Of a DNA stretch of 23,480 nt, positions 1 through 8,878 are shown piece after piece; position 1 is the first letter of the stretch, and each line of letters starts with the position of its first letter. The DNA is from a virus: positions 1 through 23,480 of IMG/VR virus record IMGVR_UViG_3300037587_000005; one strand, 5' to 3'. The position numbers were made by a program, and so were the translations under genes. Under the pieces are notes generated by a model. That model was not told where the DNA came from. It searched no databases and worked only from the letters and a program-made list of their open reading frames with translations.

Positions 1-107
1 CCTAAGTATACGTATACGTGTTCTTTGTCTATGTAACCTAAAGTAAAATCTATAGGGTACAATGTTTGTATACCGTTACTTGTGTAAGTGCGTATTGTTT
101 TAGCCAT
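1..107 (-). CDS. Tail fibre protein, N-terminal fragment (gp17-like)
   Basis: The gene starts with ATG at 107-105 and runs off the left edge, so only about 35 residues are visible. They begin MAKTIRTYTSNGIQTLYPID and continue FTLGYIDKEHVYVYL. This matches the opening of the T7 gp17 tail-fibre N-terminal domain, which anchors the fibre to the tail: a short beta-rich segment of the type 'T-Y-x-S/L-x-G-x-x-x-x-x-F'. The position, directly after the internal virion protein and lysozyme genes, is also where autographiviruses carry the fibre. The stop of the lysozyme gene and this start share one base (TAATG), and an AAGGAA ribosome site lies just upstream. The receptor-binding part is outside the window. 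Confidence 0.8.
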   Translation of the reverse strand, partial: MAKTIRTYTSNGIQTLYPIDFTLGYIDKEHVYVYL

Positions 108-631
108 TACTCTTGTTCCTTAGCATATGTAAGTAGTGCCGCATGTGCTTTATCAAAGCGTTTGTGTACACCTGAACCATTCTTCTTAGAGCGTCTGTAA
201 TCGTTGTTGTCTAACAATTCTTCTGCTGCTTGTTCTGGTTTACTCGCGTTTAAATGTTTTACCCATTTATGACTCGCCTTTAGACTACCTCTATATGCTA
301 AATCCGTTAGTACGTCTTTAACATAACTGGGGTAACTCGCGTAGTTATCAATGTGCTTCTTTGCTGCCGCTTCACGTTCTTTGAATGCTTCTTTAAATGT
401 GGCATCTTTCAAATCACCTGTGCGCCCTGCTCCTGTAGTACTGACTCCTTTAGTATCTATGTAGTCACCCTCTACAAATCCTTCGTGGCGTACCACATAC
501 TTCTGTCTATCTGTAAGGTTACCCTCGCGTGATTCAACTTGTTTTACTGCATCCTCACCAAAGGATTGTTTAGGGGTTACTTTTTTTACTAGGAGTACTA
601 GCATCAGAGCCAGTAGGTACTTCCACTTCAT
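107..631 (-). CDS. GH24 (T4-type) lysozyme with N-terminal hydrophobic anchor
   Basis: Predicted muramidase of 174 aa that would cut the peptidoglycan glycan strand. The T4 lysozyme triad is visible as E50, D59 and T65, with exactly the family spacing (E-8-D-5-T): the sequence reads RHEGF, then YIDT, then STTGAGRTG. The following helical region (about 80-165) fits the rest of the fold, and 174 aa is normal for GH24 endolysins. Residues 1-17 (MKWKYLLALMLVLLVKK) form a short hydrophobic stretch flanked by lysines, which could be a signal-anchor-release (SAR) segment or an export signal. The first 62 nt overlap the 3' end of the gp16-like gene in another frame, and the ribosome site is weak, so translation may be coupled. 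It could be the endolysin, or a virion-associated lysozyme used at entry. The sequence alone does not decide. Confidence 0.85.
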   Translation of the reverse strand: MKWKYLLALMLVLLVKKVTPKQSFGEDAVKQVESREGNLTDRQKYVVRHEGFVEGDYIDTKGVSTTGAGRTGDLKDATFKEAFKEREAAAKKHIDNYASYPSYVKDVLTDLAYRGSLKASHKWVKHLNASKPEQAAEELLDNNDYRRSKKNGSGVHKRFDKAHAALLTYAKEQE

Positions 632-3600
632 CTAATGTCTCACGTATACCAATAGATAGCGCTTCAAACAACGCTAAGTTATTTAAAGGTATTGTCTGTT
701 CTGCTGAGTCTATTAAACCTTGTATGTCACCACTCGCTGCTGATTTACCTGCGCTGTAGTAGTCTTTAAGTAATCCCATTACTGGCACGTTGTCTTTCAT
801 AAATCTAAATGTTTTATTAGAGACTTGTTCAGTACTGTTACCCTCTGTCGCATACTTGGCTGTGTCATAGAAACCTGTTACTAAGTCTATCGCATCAGGG
901 TACATACCTAGTGGGGTAATGTACTTATCAGTTTGCATCTTCTGTTTAATGGTATTTATATTCGTGTTCTTCTCGAACTCGTCTTCATCACCTGTTAATG
1001 CTAAACCTACCGCTGCTAATCCTACAAACTTACTGTATCGAATTAGTCCTGACAGTGCTGTGTTTAACGCAACACCCATTACCGCTTCTGTATCAGCGAA
1101 CGCTAAACTACGCGCTAATGACTTGTTGTTTGCTACTATCGGCATCTGACGGAACTGGAAGATTAATGCCATCATTGGCTTGTTCAACCAACTAGGCATT
1201 TCTCCTACTAGAGTCTGTTGTATCTGCTGTGCTTCATCACGCAACATAGCGTAGTGTAGTTGTGCTACTACATCCTTGTCCCATTTGTCAATGTTTAACT
1301 TCTGTAGTATGTCACCCTTAAACTCTGCATGTTTCTTGAACATAGCTGCAAGTTCGGAGTTCTTTCCTAATGAGTCTGTTAAACCTAGGTCAGCCATACG
1401 GGAGTTACCCATTTTACCAGTGCCATTTCGGAAGTGTTTGGCTACATCTAACATAAAGCTTGCTTGTACTACACGTGATTGCGCTCTGCGTGTCATGTTG
1501 TACATACTAAGTTTACCTAATCCTCGACCTGCTGTTGCTTTAGCCGAACCAAAGGTTGCTTTGTCTGCGATAGTTGCTGTCATTTTACGTAGTGGGCTTA
1601 ATTCAGACATCATGGTTTGGTCAAGCTGTATGCTATCTCTACGCATGTGTTCTAAGTCGTCAGTGATGTTAGATACACTAACTATCTCTGCCATTAAGTC
1701 TTTCTCGCTCTCAGTCTTTCTAGCCATGTTAATAATCTTCTTGGCTACTTCTGGTTGCTCGAATGCTCCACGTAGTACACGTATTGCTACTTGTCCTGTT
1801 TCAGCCATTTGTGCTGTTCCAAGACCACCCATTTTAGTGAGTGCTGATAAACGTTTCAAGGAGTTAAGTTCAGGTGCTAAACCTTTCGTCTTACTCAGTA
1901 TGTTGGACGTTGGTCTACCAAACAACTGGTCGATAGTGTCCTCAAACATCATAAGGTTCTTGATTTGTTGTTGCTTACTTACACCCTTGGTCTTCATTTC
2001 GTCAACCATGTTTGCTTTAAACAAGTCTATATCAGCTTGAGAGTTCAACATACCTTTAGTGGCTTTAGTTATACCTAACCATCCTGCGGTACGATTACTG
2101 TATCTCTCTGCTACGCCTATAACTTCTGTGTCCATTAGGTCTACTAATGTACCACCCTCTACGTCTATAGTAGTGTCGAAATCATAACGTGACTTTGCAC
2201 GTACATCTGTTTGCATTGACTGACTTATACCATCGAAGTTATCAAATTCACCACGCATGATGTCATTCACTAACTGTTCTGCTACTTCGTCTGCTTCTGC
2301 TTTATTCATAGGGTTTGTCTGTGACTTCTGTAGCCCTACTGAGAATCTACGTTTAGCTACATCAACACCTACTTTTGCTACCTTGTGTTTCTGCCAGATA
2401 TGAGGATAGTAGTGTTTAATCTTCTTATCCTTATGGAACCCTGCTACTTGTTCATCAGCTAGGCGATTGTGGTTATGCTCCATGTATTTATCCCACTGGT
2501 CTACAAAGTCTGTTACTGACTTATCCATATGGTCTACTGGCTTACCTTGTCGTCTTAACTCTTGAACTTGTATAACGTCATTATTAAATGCGTCTACCAT
2601 TGGTTCGTCTATACCTGCTTTCTCACGTGCTTTGAACTGTGTTAACGCTCCTTTACCCTTAGATGATACATAGTCTGTTATGTGTTTCTTGTAGGGAGCT
2701 GCAATTAATGTCATGGATTCAAGAAATTCACCATGCTTAATTAATGCGGCTGTAGGGGGTCTGCGAGCCATGCCACCGAATCCGCGCCCAACTTCGGTAA
2801 TGTTAAACCCAAAATATTTCATGCTCGTTAAATCGCTTTCTAGGAACACCTGACCGACATCTTTTGTCCACTTTTGCATAATTCTACCAGTATAGTCTAA
2901 TGCACCCGTAGGTTTCATTGCTATCTCTGCTAGTTGCTCACCACCACTCGCTACGAAGTCATGTAGTCCCACTGCTATCTTGTCAGTAGTATCTATAGTC
3001 TTCTTCTCAAGTGCTGCCTCTACTCGCCACACAGCTTCCTGTACGTCTTGTGGAGTGAACTTCGTCGTAGGTACATTACCATCACGTACTGCTGCCATGT
3101 TGATATCTTTGGCTGTTAGTACTGTTTGTAATGCTTGCTCCTTTAACTCCGCTTGTGTGGGTACTTTTGCGAATAATGCATCTAAACGCTCTTTACGCTT
3201 TTGTGGTTCGTTAGCTTTTTCAATCTCAGCATTCTTCTTGCGTACAACTGCTTCTTGGTGAACTGAATCAGCCACTCTAAGTAGGTCAGTCATATCTTGT
3301 ATGCTGCCACGTTCTGACCATGCTTGGATAGTCTTGTGTGGTTTTCTTAAGAAACTCTTACGAATACGTTCTAGACGTAGTTGTTGTACTGCACGTTCAT
3401 CCTTACCTTTAGGAACTGTTGCACCTGTGCGTCTGTTGATACGTTTTAGTTTATCAAGTAGCCCAGTTACATTCTTAACTGTAGGGTCGTCGAATGCTTT
3501 TACTTGGTCTTCTGTAGTAAAGCTACGAGGAAGTATTTCTCCATCACCTGCGTCTTTTATTAAAGTTACTGTAGGTTCACCCTCTTCATTTCGTAGTGTA

Positions 3601-6065
3601 CCTACTTCACGCTCTTTGAGATTACCTACTTCCTGTACTTCTTTTGATACAGGTACAGACTCTCTACGTAACTCTTTAACACGCTGTTTGGTAATACTCT
3701 TACCTTGAGGTGATTTGGGGTCGATACCTTGCTCTGCTAACTCCTGCTGCACTTTGCGTAGAATGTCTACTCCTGTTGCTTTAGGCGCTGCATGGGGTAC
3801 TACTTTAGGTTGTACTGGTATGTCACTCTTCATGCGTTCTAGTAGTAAACCGTTAAGTTGTTCTACTGTACTTTGCCATTCAGGTTGTCTACGAGCCATT
3901 TCATTAAGCTGTAGTACATCGAGTATCATTGAATTCTGTTCAGACAAGTTAGTTACTAACCCACCTAAATCTTCTGGATTCATTGTCTCACCTGCGAGTT
4001 CTTTACCTACACCACTCTTAAAGTTCTCTCTAGTAACTGGTGCTACCTTCTGTCCTTTAAAGTGTGATGAACCCATTAAGTCCATTACGTAGTTACGAAA
4101 GTCTGTCAAGTTACCACCAGTCAAAGCTTTCTCTAATGCTCTGTCTGATTTAATGGTGCGCTGTGTGTGACTAACTCGTTTAACGTCCTGTTGTAGTGAC
4201 CTTGGTACCTTACCATCAGGGAAAGTTGCAGCTATATGAAGTACTTCTGCATTCATCTTTTCTAGTAATTCTTCTGGTAGGTCTGTACGTTTAGACAGTT
4301 TGTTCTGACGTTTTACTAACCACCATATAGGACTGTTCTCAGGTAACTGTGTTAGTAGTCTAGGTGTGAGTTCTCTGAACCCACTTGACTTCACTGAGTC
4401 GATTACTGCCCATTCATTAAACTTAGGTCTAACTACGCTTTGTGATGGGGTTATCTCAGAGATTTTAGTCTCGTCTTCTTTAGCTTTGAATGTAACTTGT
4501 TCGCCTAACGACTGTCCCCAGTTATTAACTGTGGAAGTTGCATCGGTACCTGCTTGTACTACTATTGACGCTGTGTATTGCACACTAGTAGGGTCAAAGT
4601 GTTGAGGTACATTATGGTGTAATGCGTTGTTCTCTATGTCACGAGCAAGTTGTTTATACTGCTCTCGCATAACAATCCAGTCACCACGCTTACGGAGTAA
4701 TGGTTTTACACCACCTTCTACAAGTCCACCTATGCCTAGACCAAATGCACCACCAAATACCATTTCCATCATGTGATCTTTCGAGTTATACGTGTGGTCA
4801 CCTGATAGTCTAGGGTACGTTTGTATAGCGGTTTCCGCTACACCTGCCCCTGTCCATGCAGATAACTTGGCTACGTTTGTGAATACCTGTCCTTGTGCCC
4901 AAGTACGTGTACCTGCCATGTACGCTCCCTGAGAGAACGTCTTAGCTGCTTGTACACCTGCCATACCTGCTTTAGCTATAGGAGCCGCAGGGATAATCGT
5001 CAAGGGGTCTGCTATGATAGCTGCTGCACCATAACCAAACTGTGCGTACCATGCAAGATTATCAAACACTTTATTGTTCTTAATATCTTCTTGCAACTGG
5101 TCTTTGTATTTCATTGCAGAGTACTCGTTAAAGTTCTCCGCTTCTTCCAATACCAGTGCATGATACTGTGGTGCTAGTCCTTTAGTAAGTTCGTCCTTAC
5201 CTATATCGTAGTCACCACCGAAACGTCTTGCACGCCCTAGTTCACTAGTATCCTGTAGGTTAGCCATACTGTTCATTTGAGAGAACGAGGCATCCATCTT
5301 TTGCCAAAATGTTGGTAAAGCGTCAGGACGTTTAGTTTGTGTCAAATGCGAATTACGTACTGCACGATTGTACATAGCCTTGCGGTCAGACCGTCTAAAG
5401 AACCAGTCCATAACAGACTTACTATCACTAGTGTCTATCTGTGTTAAGTCCTTGTGAGACTCACTTCCCCAACCTGCATTCATGTGTCTAAATCTAGCCA
5501 CTTTACTTGGGTCAGTATATAAGTTCTTCATGGCAGTATCTAAGTCTGCTTGAGTAGCTGTGCCATTCTTGAAGTCGTTATATGTTTTAGTGAACGAACC
5601 TTGTTGTTCTTTGACTACGTTGTACTCGTCTTGTGTCAACGGTTCGCGCATGTCACTATATTGGTAAGGTGTATTCTTTGAGAAGTATTCTTTGTATTCA
5701 TTATGTAAGTTAGGGTCTTGGTGTTCACCATACTTCGTGTAGTATGACGTATAACCTTGGTCTAATTTAACGAACTGGTCGTCAATCTCTACACCATCAA
5801 TTACACGCGATACACCTGATACTGTTCGACCGAAGTGGTCTTTCCCATAATCGTGCTTGATTAGTTCACTACCTGTAGGCATAATATCTTTAGCAAACTC
5901 TGTTGCTTGTTCACCTTCTGGTGTGTTTCTACGCTCGTCGGGGTGTACTGATTCAGGTGTGTCTATGAATCCTTGTCTTACTGTCTCACTAGAATGAAGT
6001 TGATTACCTTTACCCTGTGAGGTGACAATTGTATCACCATCTATTACTTTGGTAACTGTAGTCAT
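570..6065 (-). CDS. Giant internal virion (ejection) protein, gp16-like, with N-terminal SNase-type nuclease domain
   Basis: This 1831-aa protein sits where T7 encodes gp16, the DNA-ejection conduit protein (about 1300 aa), and is much longer. Residues 1-110 form a staphylococcal-nuclease-like domain: VIDGDT (D9, D11), VRQGFIDTPE (R30, D35, T36, E38), a PEGEQA helix (from P49) and HFGRTV (R80). Residues 340-372 and 434-450 are hydrophobic and Gly/Ala-rich. The middle (roughly 850-1050) is charged and probably helical or coiled. The C-terminal third has gp16-type features, including an FQFRQMP segment near 1630 and a hydrophobic stretch near 1662-1691, as expected for a membrane-spanning ejection protein. 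I see no transglycosylase domain of the kind T7 gp16 carries. A ribosome site (AAGAGAGA) precedes the start. The gp16-like assignment is firm; nuclease activity is inferred from conserved residues. Confidence 0.87.
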   Translation of the reverse strand: MTTVTKVIDGDTIVTSQGKGNQLHSSETVRQGFIDTPESVHPDERRNTPEGEQATEFAKDIMPTGSELIKHDYGKDHFGRTVSGVSRVIDGVEIDDQFVKLDQGYTSYYTKYGEHQDPNLHNEYKEYFSKNTPYQYSDMREPLTQDEYNVVKEQQGSFTKTYNDFKNGTATQADLDTAMKNLYTDPSKVARFRHMNAGWGSESHKDLTQIDTSDSKSVMDWFFRRSDRKAMYNRAVRNSHLTQTKRPDALPTFWQKMDASFSQMNSMANLQDTSELGRARRFGGDYDIGKDELTKGLAPQYHALVLEEAENFNEYSAMKYKDQLQEDIKNNKVFDNLAWYAQFGYGAAAIIADPLTIIPAAPIAKAGMAGVQAAKTFSQGAYMAGTRTWAQGQVFTNVAKLSAWTGAGVAETAIQTYPRLSGDHTYNSKDHMMEMVFGGAFGLGIGGLVEGGVKPLLRKRGDWIVMREQYKQLARDIENNALHHNVPQHFDPTSVQYTASIVVQAGTDATSTVNNWGQSLGEQVTFKAKEDETKISEITPSQSVVRPKFNEWAVIDSVKSSGFRELTPRLLTQLPENSPIWWLVKRQNKLSKRTDLPEELLEKMNAEVLHIAATFPDGKVPRSLQQDVKRVSHTQRTIKSDRALEKALTGGNLTDFRNYVMDLMGSSHFKGQKVAPVTRENFKSGVGKELAGETMNPEDLGGLVTNLSEQNSMILDVLQLNEMARRQPEWQSTVEQLNGLLLERMKSDIPVQPKVVPHAAPKATGVDILRKVQQELAEQGIDPKSPQGKSITKQRVKELRRESVPVSKEVQEVGNLKEREVGTLRNEEGEPTVTLIKDAGDGEILPRSFTTEDQVKAFDDPTVKNVTGLLDKLKRINRRTGATVPKGKDERAVQQLRLERIRKSFLRKPHKTIQAWSERGSIQDMTDLLRVADSVHQEAVVRKKNAEIEKANEPQKRKERLDALFAKVPTQAELKEQALQTVLTAKDINMAAVRDGNVPTTKFTPQDVQEAVWRVEAALEKKTIDTTDKIAVGLHDFVASGGEQLAEIAMKPTGALDYTGRIMQKWTKDVGQVFLESDLTSMKYFGFNITEVGRGFGGMARRPPTAALIKHGEFLESMTLIAAPYKKHITDYVSSKGKGALTQFKAREKAGIDEPMVDAFNNDVIQVQELRRQGKPVDHMDKSVTDFVDQWDKYMEHNHNRLADEQVAGFHKDKKIKHYYPHIWQKHKVAKVGVDVAKRRFSVGLQKSQTNPMNKAEADEVAEQLVNDIMRGEFDNFDGISQSMQTDVRAKSRYDFDTTIDVEGGTLVDLMDTEVIGVAERYSNRTAGWLGITKATKGMLNSQADIDLFKANMVDEMKTKGVSKQQQIKNLMMFEDTIDQLFGRPTSNILSKTKGLAPELNSLKRLSALTKMGGLGTAQMAETGQVAIRVLRGAFEQPEVAKKIINMARKTESEKDLMAEIVSVSNITDDLEHMRRDSIQLDQTMMSELSPLRKMTATIADKATFGSAKATAGRGLGKLSMYNMTRRAQSRVVQASFMLDVAKHFRNGTGKMGNSRMADLGLTDSLGKNSELAAMFKKHAEFKGDILQKLNIDKWDKDVVAQLHYAMLRDEAQQIQQTLVGEMPSWLNKPMMALIFQFRQMPIVANNKSLARSLAFADTEAVMGVALNTALSGLIRYSKFVGLAAVGLALTGDEDEFEKNTNINTIKQKMQTDKYITPLGMYPDAIDLVTGFYDTAKYATEGNSTEQVSNKTFRFMKDNVPVMGLLKDYYSAGKSAASGDIQGLIDSAEQTIPLNNLALFEALSIGIRETLDEVEVPTGSDASTPSKKSNP

Positions 6066-6075
6066 ATTATCTCTC

Positions 6076-8340
6076 TTATAAGTTCTTTAAGTTGTCAAGG
6101 CTACTACGCAACCACTCAGTTTCTTTGAGTTCTGCTTCTCGCCTAGCCGTTTCGTGCATTTCTGCTACTCTTGCGTTCTGTTTCATAGCGCGAGTTATCT
6201 CTATCAATTCTTCTACAGGTAACGATACAGGAGTCTGAAACTTAGGGTGGTCAATGAGAATACCTTGTGTGTTGTCTAATACTGTGATTGTTAAATCTAC
6301 ACTAGACAAGTCTCCAATACTCTTTGCTGTGTCACCTTGGGAATCTTCTGTTTTACCAAGTCCTGCTGCTAGTACACCCTGCATTATATTAAAGTTAGGT
6401 GTTTGTATAGCTTCCATTACTTGAGGTAAACTGTAACCGTTAAGGTCTTTCTCGAACTGTTCTGCACCATAAATCATTTGACCACGATACATACTACCAC
6501 TCGATTGTAATGAATCGTACAGGTATTCTTTAGCGAAGTCGTGACTACCCTTACCTAATCGTAAGCCTCTATTATAAGAGTCTATGTATTGGTATAGTTC
6601 TGTACTGTTGGGTTCTCTAGCAATCTTGTTGTTAACTAACATAGTTACATGGTCTTGCTTAGATTCGTGCTTAACTAATCCCCAATCCTGTATAGTAGTA
6701 TCTCGCCCTTCATCCCATAGTTGTACTTCACGCTCAGTTTGCTCTAATGTTTTACCATTACGAGTTGCCGCTTGTACTACTACAAACCTATCATAGTCCT
6801 GTGCACCTAATTCTGTACGTAGTCTACCACGGTTAGCTGAACTCATTTGGTTGATAAGATTAAAGCTTCTTACACCTTGTTCATTCAGTTGCCCGTTTTC
6901 ATCACGTAATGCAGGACTAGTCATACCTGATACTAATGAGGTTGCTAATGCTTTCCCCATAGTTGAATCGAAGTCTGACTGTGCCCATTGCTGTATAAAT
7001 GCTGTACTTGCTTTAGGGTCAGACAATACTGCGCTCGTAGCTTCTTCTGCTGTGAGGTTGTCTTGACCAATAGCGTTACCTACAATATCTGTGAGGTTAC
7101 TATCTGCCGCCGCTTTGGACTCTTTAATAGTCGGGTTGATACCATTAATTGCCGCAGCGTTGCCATTGGTTGCTTGTATTTGTGCAAGCTTTAATTGGTC
7201 TGCTGTCGCGGCATCTGTGGCAGTTTCAGCGTAGTTGGTAATAGCTTTATCTACTATTGTTGCAACTGACTTTCTCATAGCACTAGTGTTCTTCTTATAC
7301 AAGTCTGTGCCTGATGTTCTATCTTCGTGTTCCACTAGAGTAGCTTCGATGTCTTTCATTGTCTGCTCAAACTCTTCTTCTGTTTTCACAGTTTGTAGTT
7401 GTGCGTCTAATTCATTGACTGACGTTACCATACGATAGTTTGATTCTTTATCGTAAGTTGCTATTGCTTTGTCTGTTGCTGCCAACTCTTTAGTAGACTT
7501 GCCTTTATACCACCCTGCACCCTTCATCATGTTGTAGATACCAATGTTCCCGTTCTTTAGGGAGTGGTTGATTTCTTCATCCATTACGGTGCGTTTGGCT
7601 GTATCAGACATACCCACAGGGAAGCCTTCTAAGTTAGCTAGTCTACCTGCTGTACCTGCTAGTTCCTCTGCCTCGTCTGGTGTTGACACTAGGTTTGCAT
7701 TAATGTTAACTACATCAAATACACCTCGTACCCATTCACTTGCGAGTCTACGGTTCTCCATTTGCTTGAAGCCATAGTGTGACTTAGCTTGTGCATGTAC
7801 TAACTTCTCTGATGATGCCGCCCATTGATTAGTAATCAACTGCTTGGTTTCAGGGTCGTCTGCGTGTTGTTCTAGTTGCACATCTAATGCGCCTTTCAAA
7901 CGGGTAGAATACTCTTCACCTGTGTCGGCTGCAAATTCATCTATAGTAGATGCTTGTTCTATGTACATCTGTTGGATGTTGTTTGTTACTGCACGTTGCT
8001 GTGCTGCACGGTACTCGATGTCTTCACCGAATACAAACTTCTCCCAACCTACACGTTTCTTACCTTCATCAATGGCGTTAACTGCTTTGTCGCTACCTTG
8101 TCGTATCGACGCGTCTAGTTTACGTTGTTCATTAATATTGTTTGCTTCTGCTGCTAATAATCCTTGGAGGCTATTACCTAGTGAAGCACCTAAGTTACTT
8201 ACTCCTGCACTTACGTCAGACTCCACTTTCACAGACTGTGACGTACCACTACCTTCAAACTTACGAACCGCAGGTGGGTTTACTGTACCTGCGTTCGCGT
8301 CTGATGTAGCGTTTCTTGCAGGTAATCCAAACTCTGCCAT
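6076..8340 (-). CDS. Internal virion protein, gp15-like
   Basis: A 754-aa protein, very close in length to T7 gp15 (about 747 aa) and in the same position, between the gp14-like and gp16-like genes. In T7, gp14, gp15 and gp16 form the internal core that is ejected into the cell and forms the DNA channel and motor in the periplasm. The N-terminus is flexible and Ser/Gly-rich. It is followed by long predicted helices, for example around the AEANNINEQRKLDASIRQG stretch, and the C-terminus is charged (RREAELKETEWLRSSLDNLK). No enzymatic motif or membrane segment is evident. The start is preceded by AGGATTT, and only 10 nt separate its stop from the gp16-like start. The call rests mainly on size, position and helical character. 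Confidence 0.78.
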   Translation of the reverse strand: MAEFGLPARNATSDANAGTVNPPAVRKFEGSGTSQSVKVESDVSAGVSNLGASLGNSLQGLLAAEANNINEQRKLDASIRQGSDKAVNAIDEGKKRVGWEKFVFGEDIEYRAAQQRAVTNNIQQMYIEQASTIDEFAADTGEEYSTRLKGALDVQLEQHADDPETKQLITNQWAASSEKLVHAQAKSHYGFKQMENRRLASEWVRGVFDVVNINANLVSTPDEAEELAGTAGRLANLEGFPVGMSDTAKRTVMDEEINHSLKNGNIGIYNMMKGAGWYKGKSTKELAATDKAIATYDKESNYRMVTSVNELDAQLQTVKTEEEFEQTMKDIEATLVEHEDRTSGTDLYKKNTSAMRKSVATIVDKAITNYAETATDAATADQLKLAQIQATNGNAAAINGINPTIKESKAAADSNLTDIVGNAIGQDNLTAEEATSAVLSDPKASTAFIQQWAQSDFDSTMGKALATSLVSGMTSPALRDENGQLNEQGVRSFNLINQMSSANRGRLRTELGAQDYDRFVVVQAATRNGKTLEQTEREVQLWDEGRDTTIQDWGLVKHESKQDHVTMLVNNKIAREPNSTELYQYIDSYNRGLRLGKGSHDFAKEYLYDSLQSSGSMYRGQMIYGAEQFEKDLNGYSLPQVMEAIQTPNFNIMQGVLAAGLGKTEDSQGDTAKSIGDLSSVDLTITVLDNTQGILIDHPKFQTPVSLPVEELIEITRAMKQNARVAEMHETARREAELKETEWLRSSLDNLKNL

Positions 8341-8341
8341 G

Positions 8342-8878
8342 TTAAATCCTCGCTGTACCTACATCTGTAGGCGCACTAGCTAGTGCTTCACCTATTTGTA
8401 AATCGTTTACATCAATCTTAGATGCAGCGTTAAGTAAGTTACCTACTATAGAGGGCTCTCTGTGCTGTATGTTTGATTGCATATTCATGGTCGCATTAAA
8501 TACTTCTGTACGTAGAGTTTCTTTAGACTGCTCTGCTTTCCGCTTGTTACCTGCTATAGCAAATGATTCATTCGCCTCGGTCTGGTAAAGAGCTGCTTCT
8601 ACTGAACCACCATTTACTCCTGACGCTGCCGCTTGCACACGGATTGCTGCTTCTGCTTCATCCTGTTGTTGTGCTACTTTCACGTTGGACAGTATTCTAT
8701 CTTGGTTTACTGCGTTGATGTTCCTACTTGCGTTAGTACGAACTCGACTGGCTGCTAGTTTACTAGAGTAAGATTGGAACTCACTGTTGTATCTAGCAAC
8801 TGTTTCTGCTGATTCTACACCTGCTAAACCGCTTGCGAATTGAATACCCGACTGTACTGCCATTGCGTACATTGCCAT
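8342..8878 (-). CDS. Internal virion protein, gp14-like
   Basis: A 178-aa protein encoded between tail tubular protein B and the gp15-like gene, the T7 gp14 position (T7 gp14 is about 196 aa). The N-terminus (MAMYAMAVQSGIQFASGLAG) is hydrophobic. It is followed by a long Ala/Gln/Asn/Ser-rich helical region and by the AAASGVNGGSV turn. A turn of this kind, flanked by helices, is common in gp14-type proteins of many podophages. In T7, gp14 enters the outer membrane during ejection and forms the outer part of the DNA channel. The start shares one base with the stop of the tail tubular B gene (TAATG at 8880-8876), with GGGAGAATA just upstream as ribosome site. No catalytic motif is visible. Confidence 0.75.
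   Translation of the reverse strand: MAMYAMAVQSGIQFASGLAGVESAETVARYNSEFQSYSSKLAASRVRTNASRNINAVNQDRILSNVKVAQQQDEAEAAIRVQAAASGVNGGSVEAALYQTEANESFAIAGNKRKAEQSKETLRTEVFNATMNMQSNIQHREPSIVGNLLNAASKIDVNDLQIGEALASAPTDVGTARI

Noticed and set aside
6-17. Perfect 12-bp palindrome GTATACGTATAC
   Set aside because: It falls within the tail-fibre coding sequence as alternating Val/Tyr codons, which generates such a palindrome easily; there is no second copy or regulatory context.
1276-2040. Long open frame on the plus strand (254 codons) and similar plus-strand frames through the window
   Set aside because: They lie antisense to well-supported minus-strand genes, have Ser/Cys/Leu-rich compositions typical of reversed coding sequence, and lack ribosome sites or known motifs.
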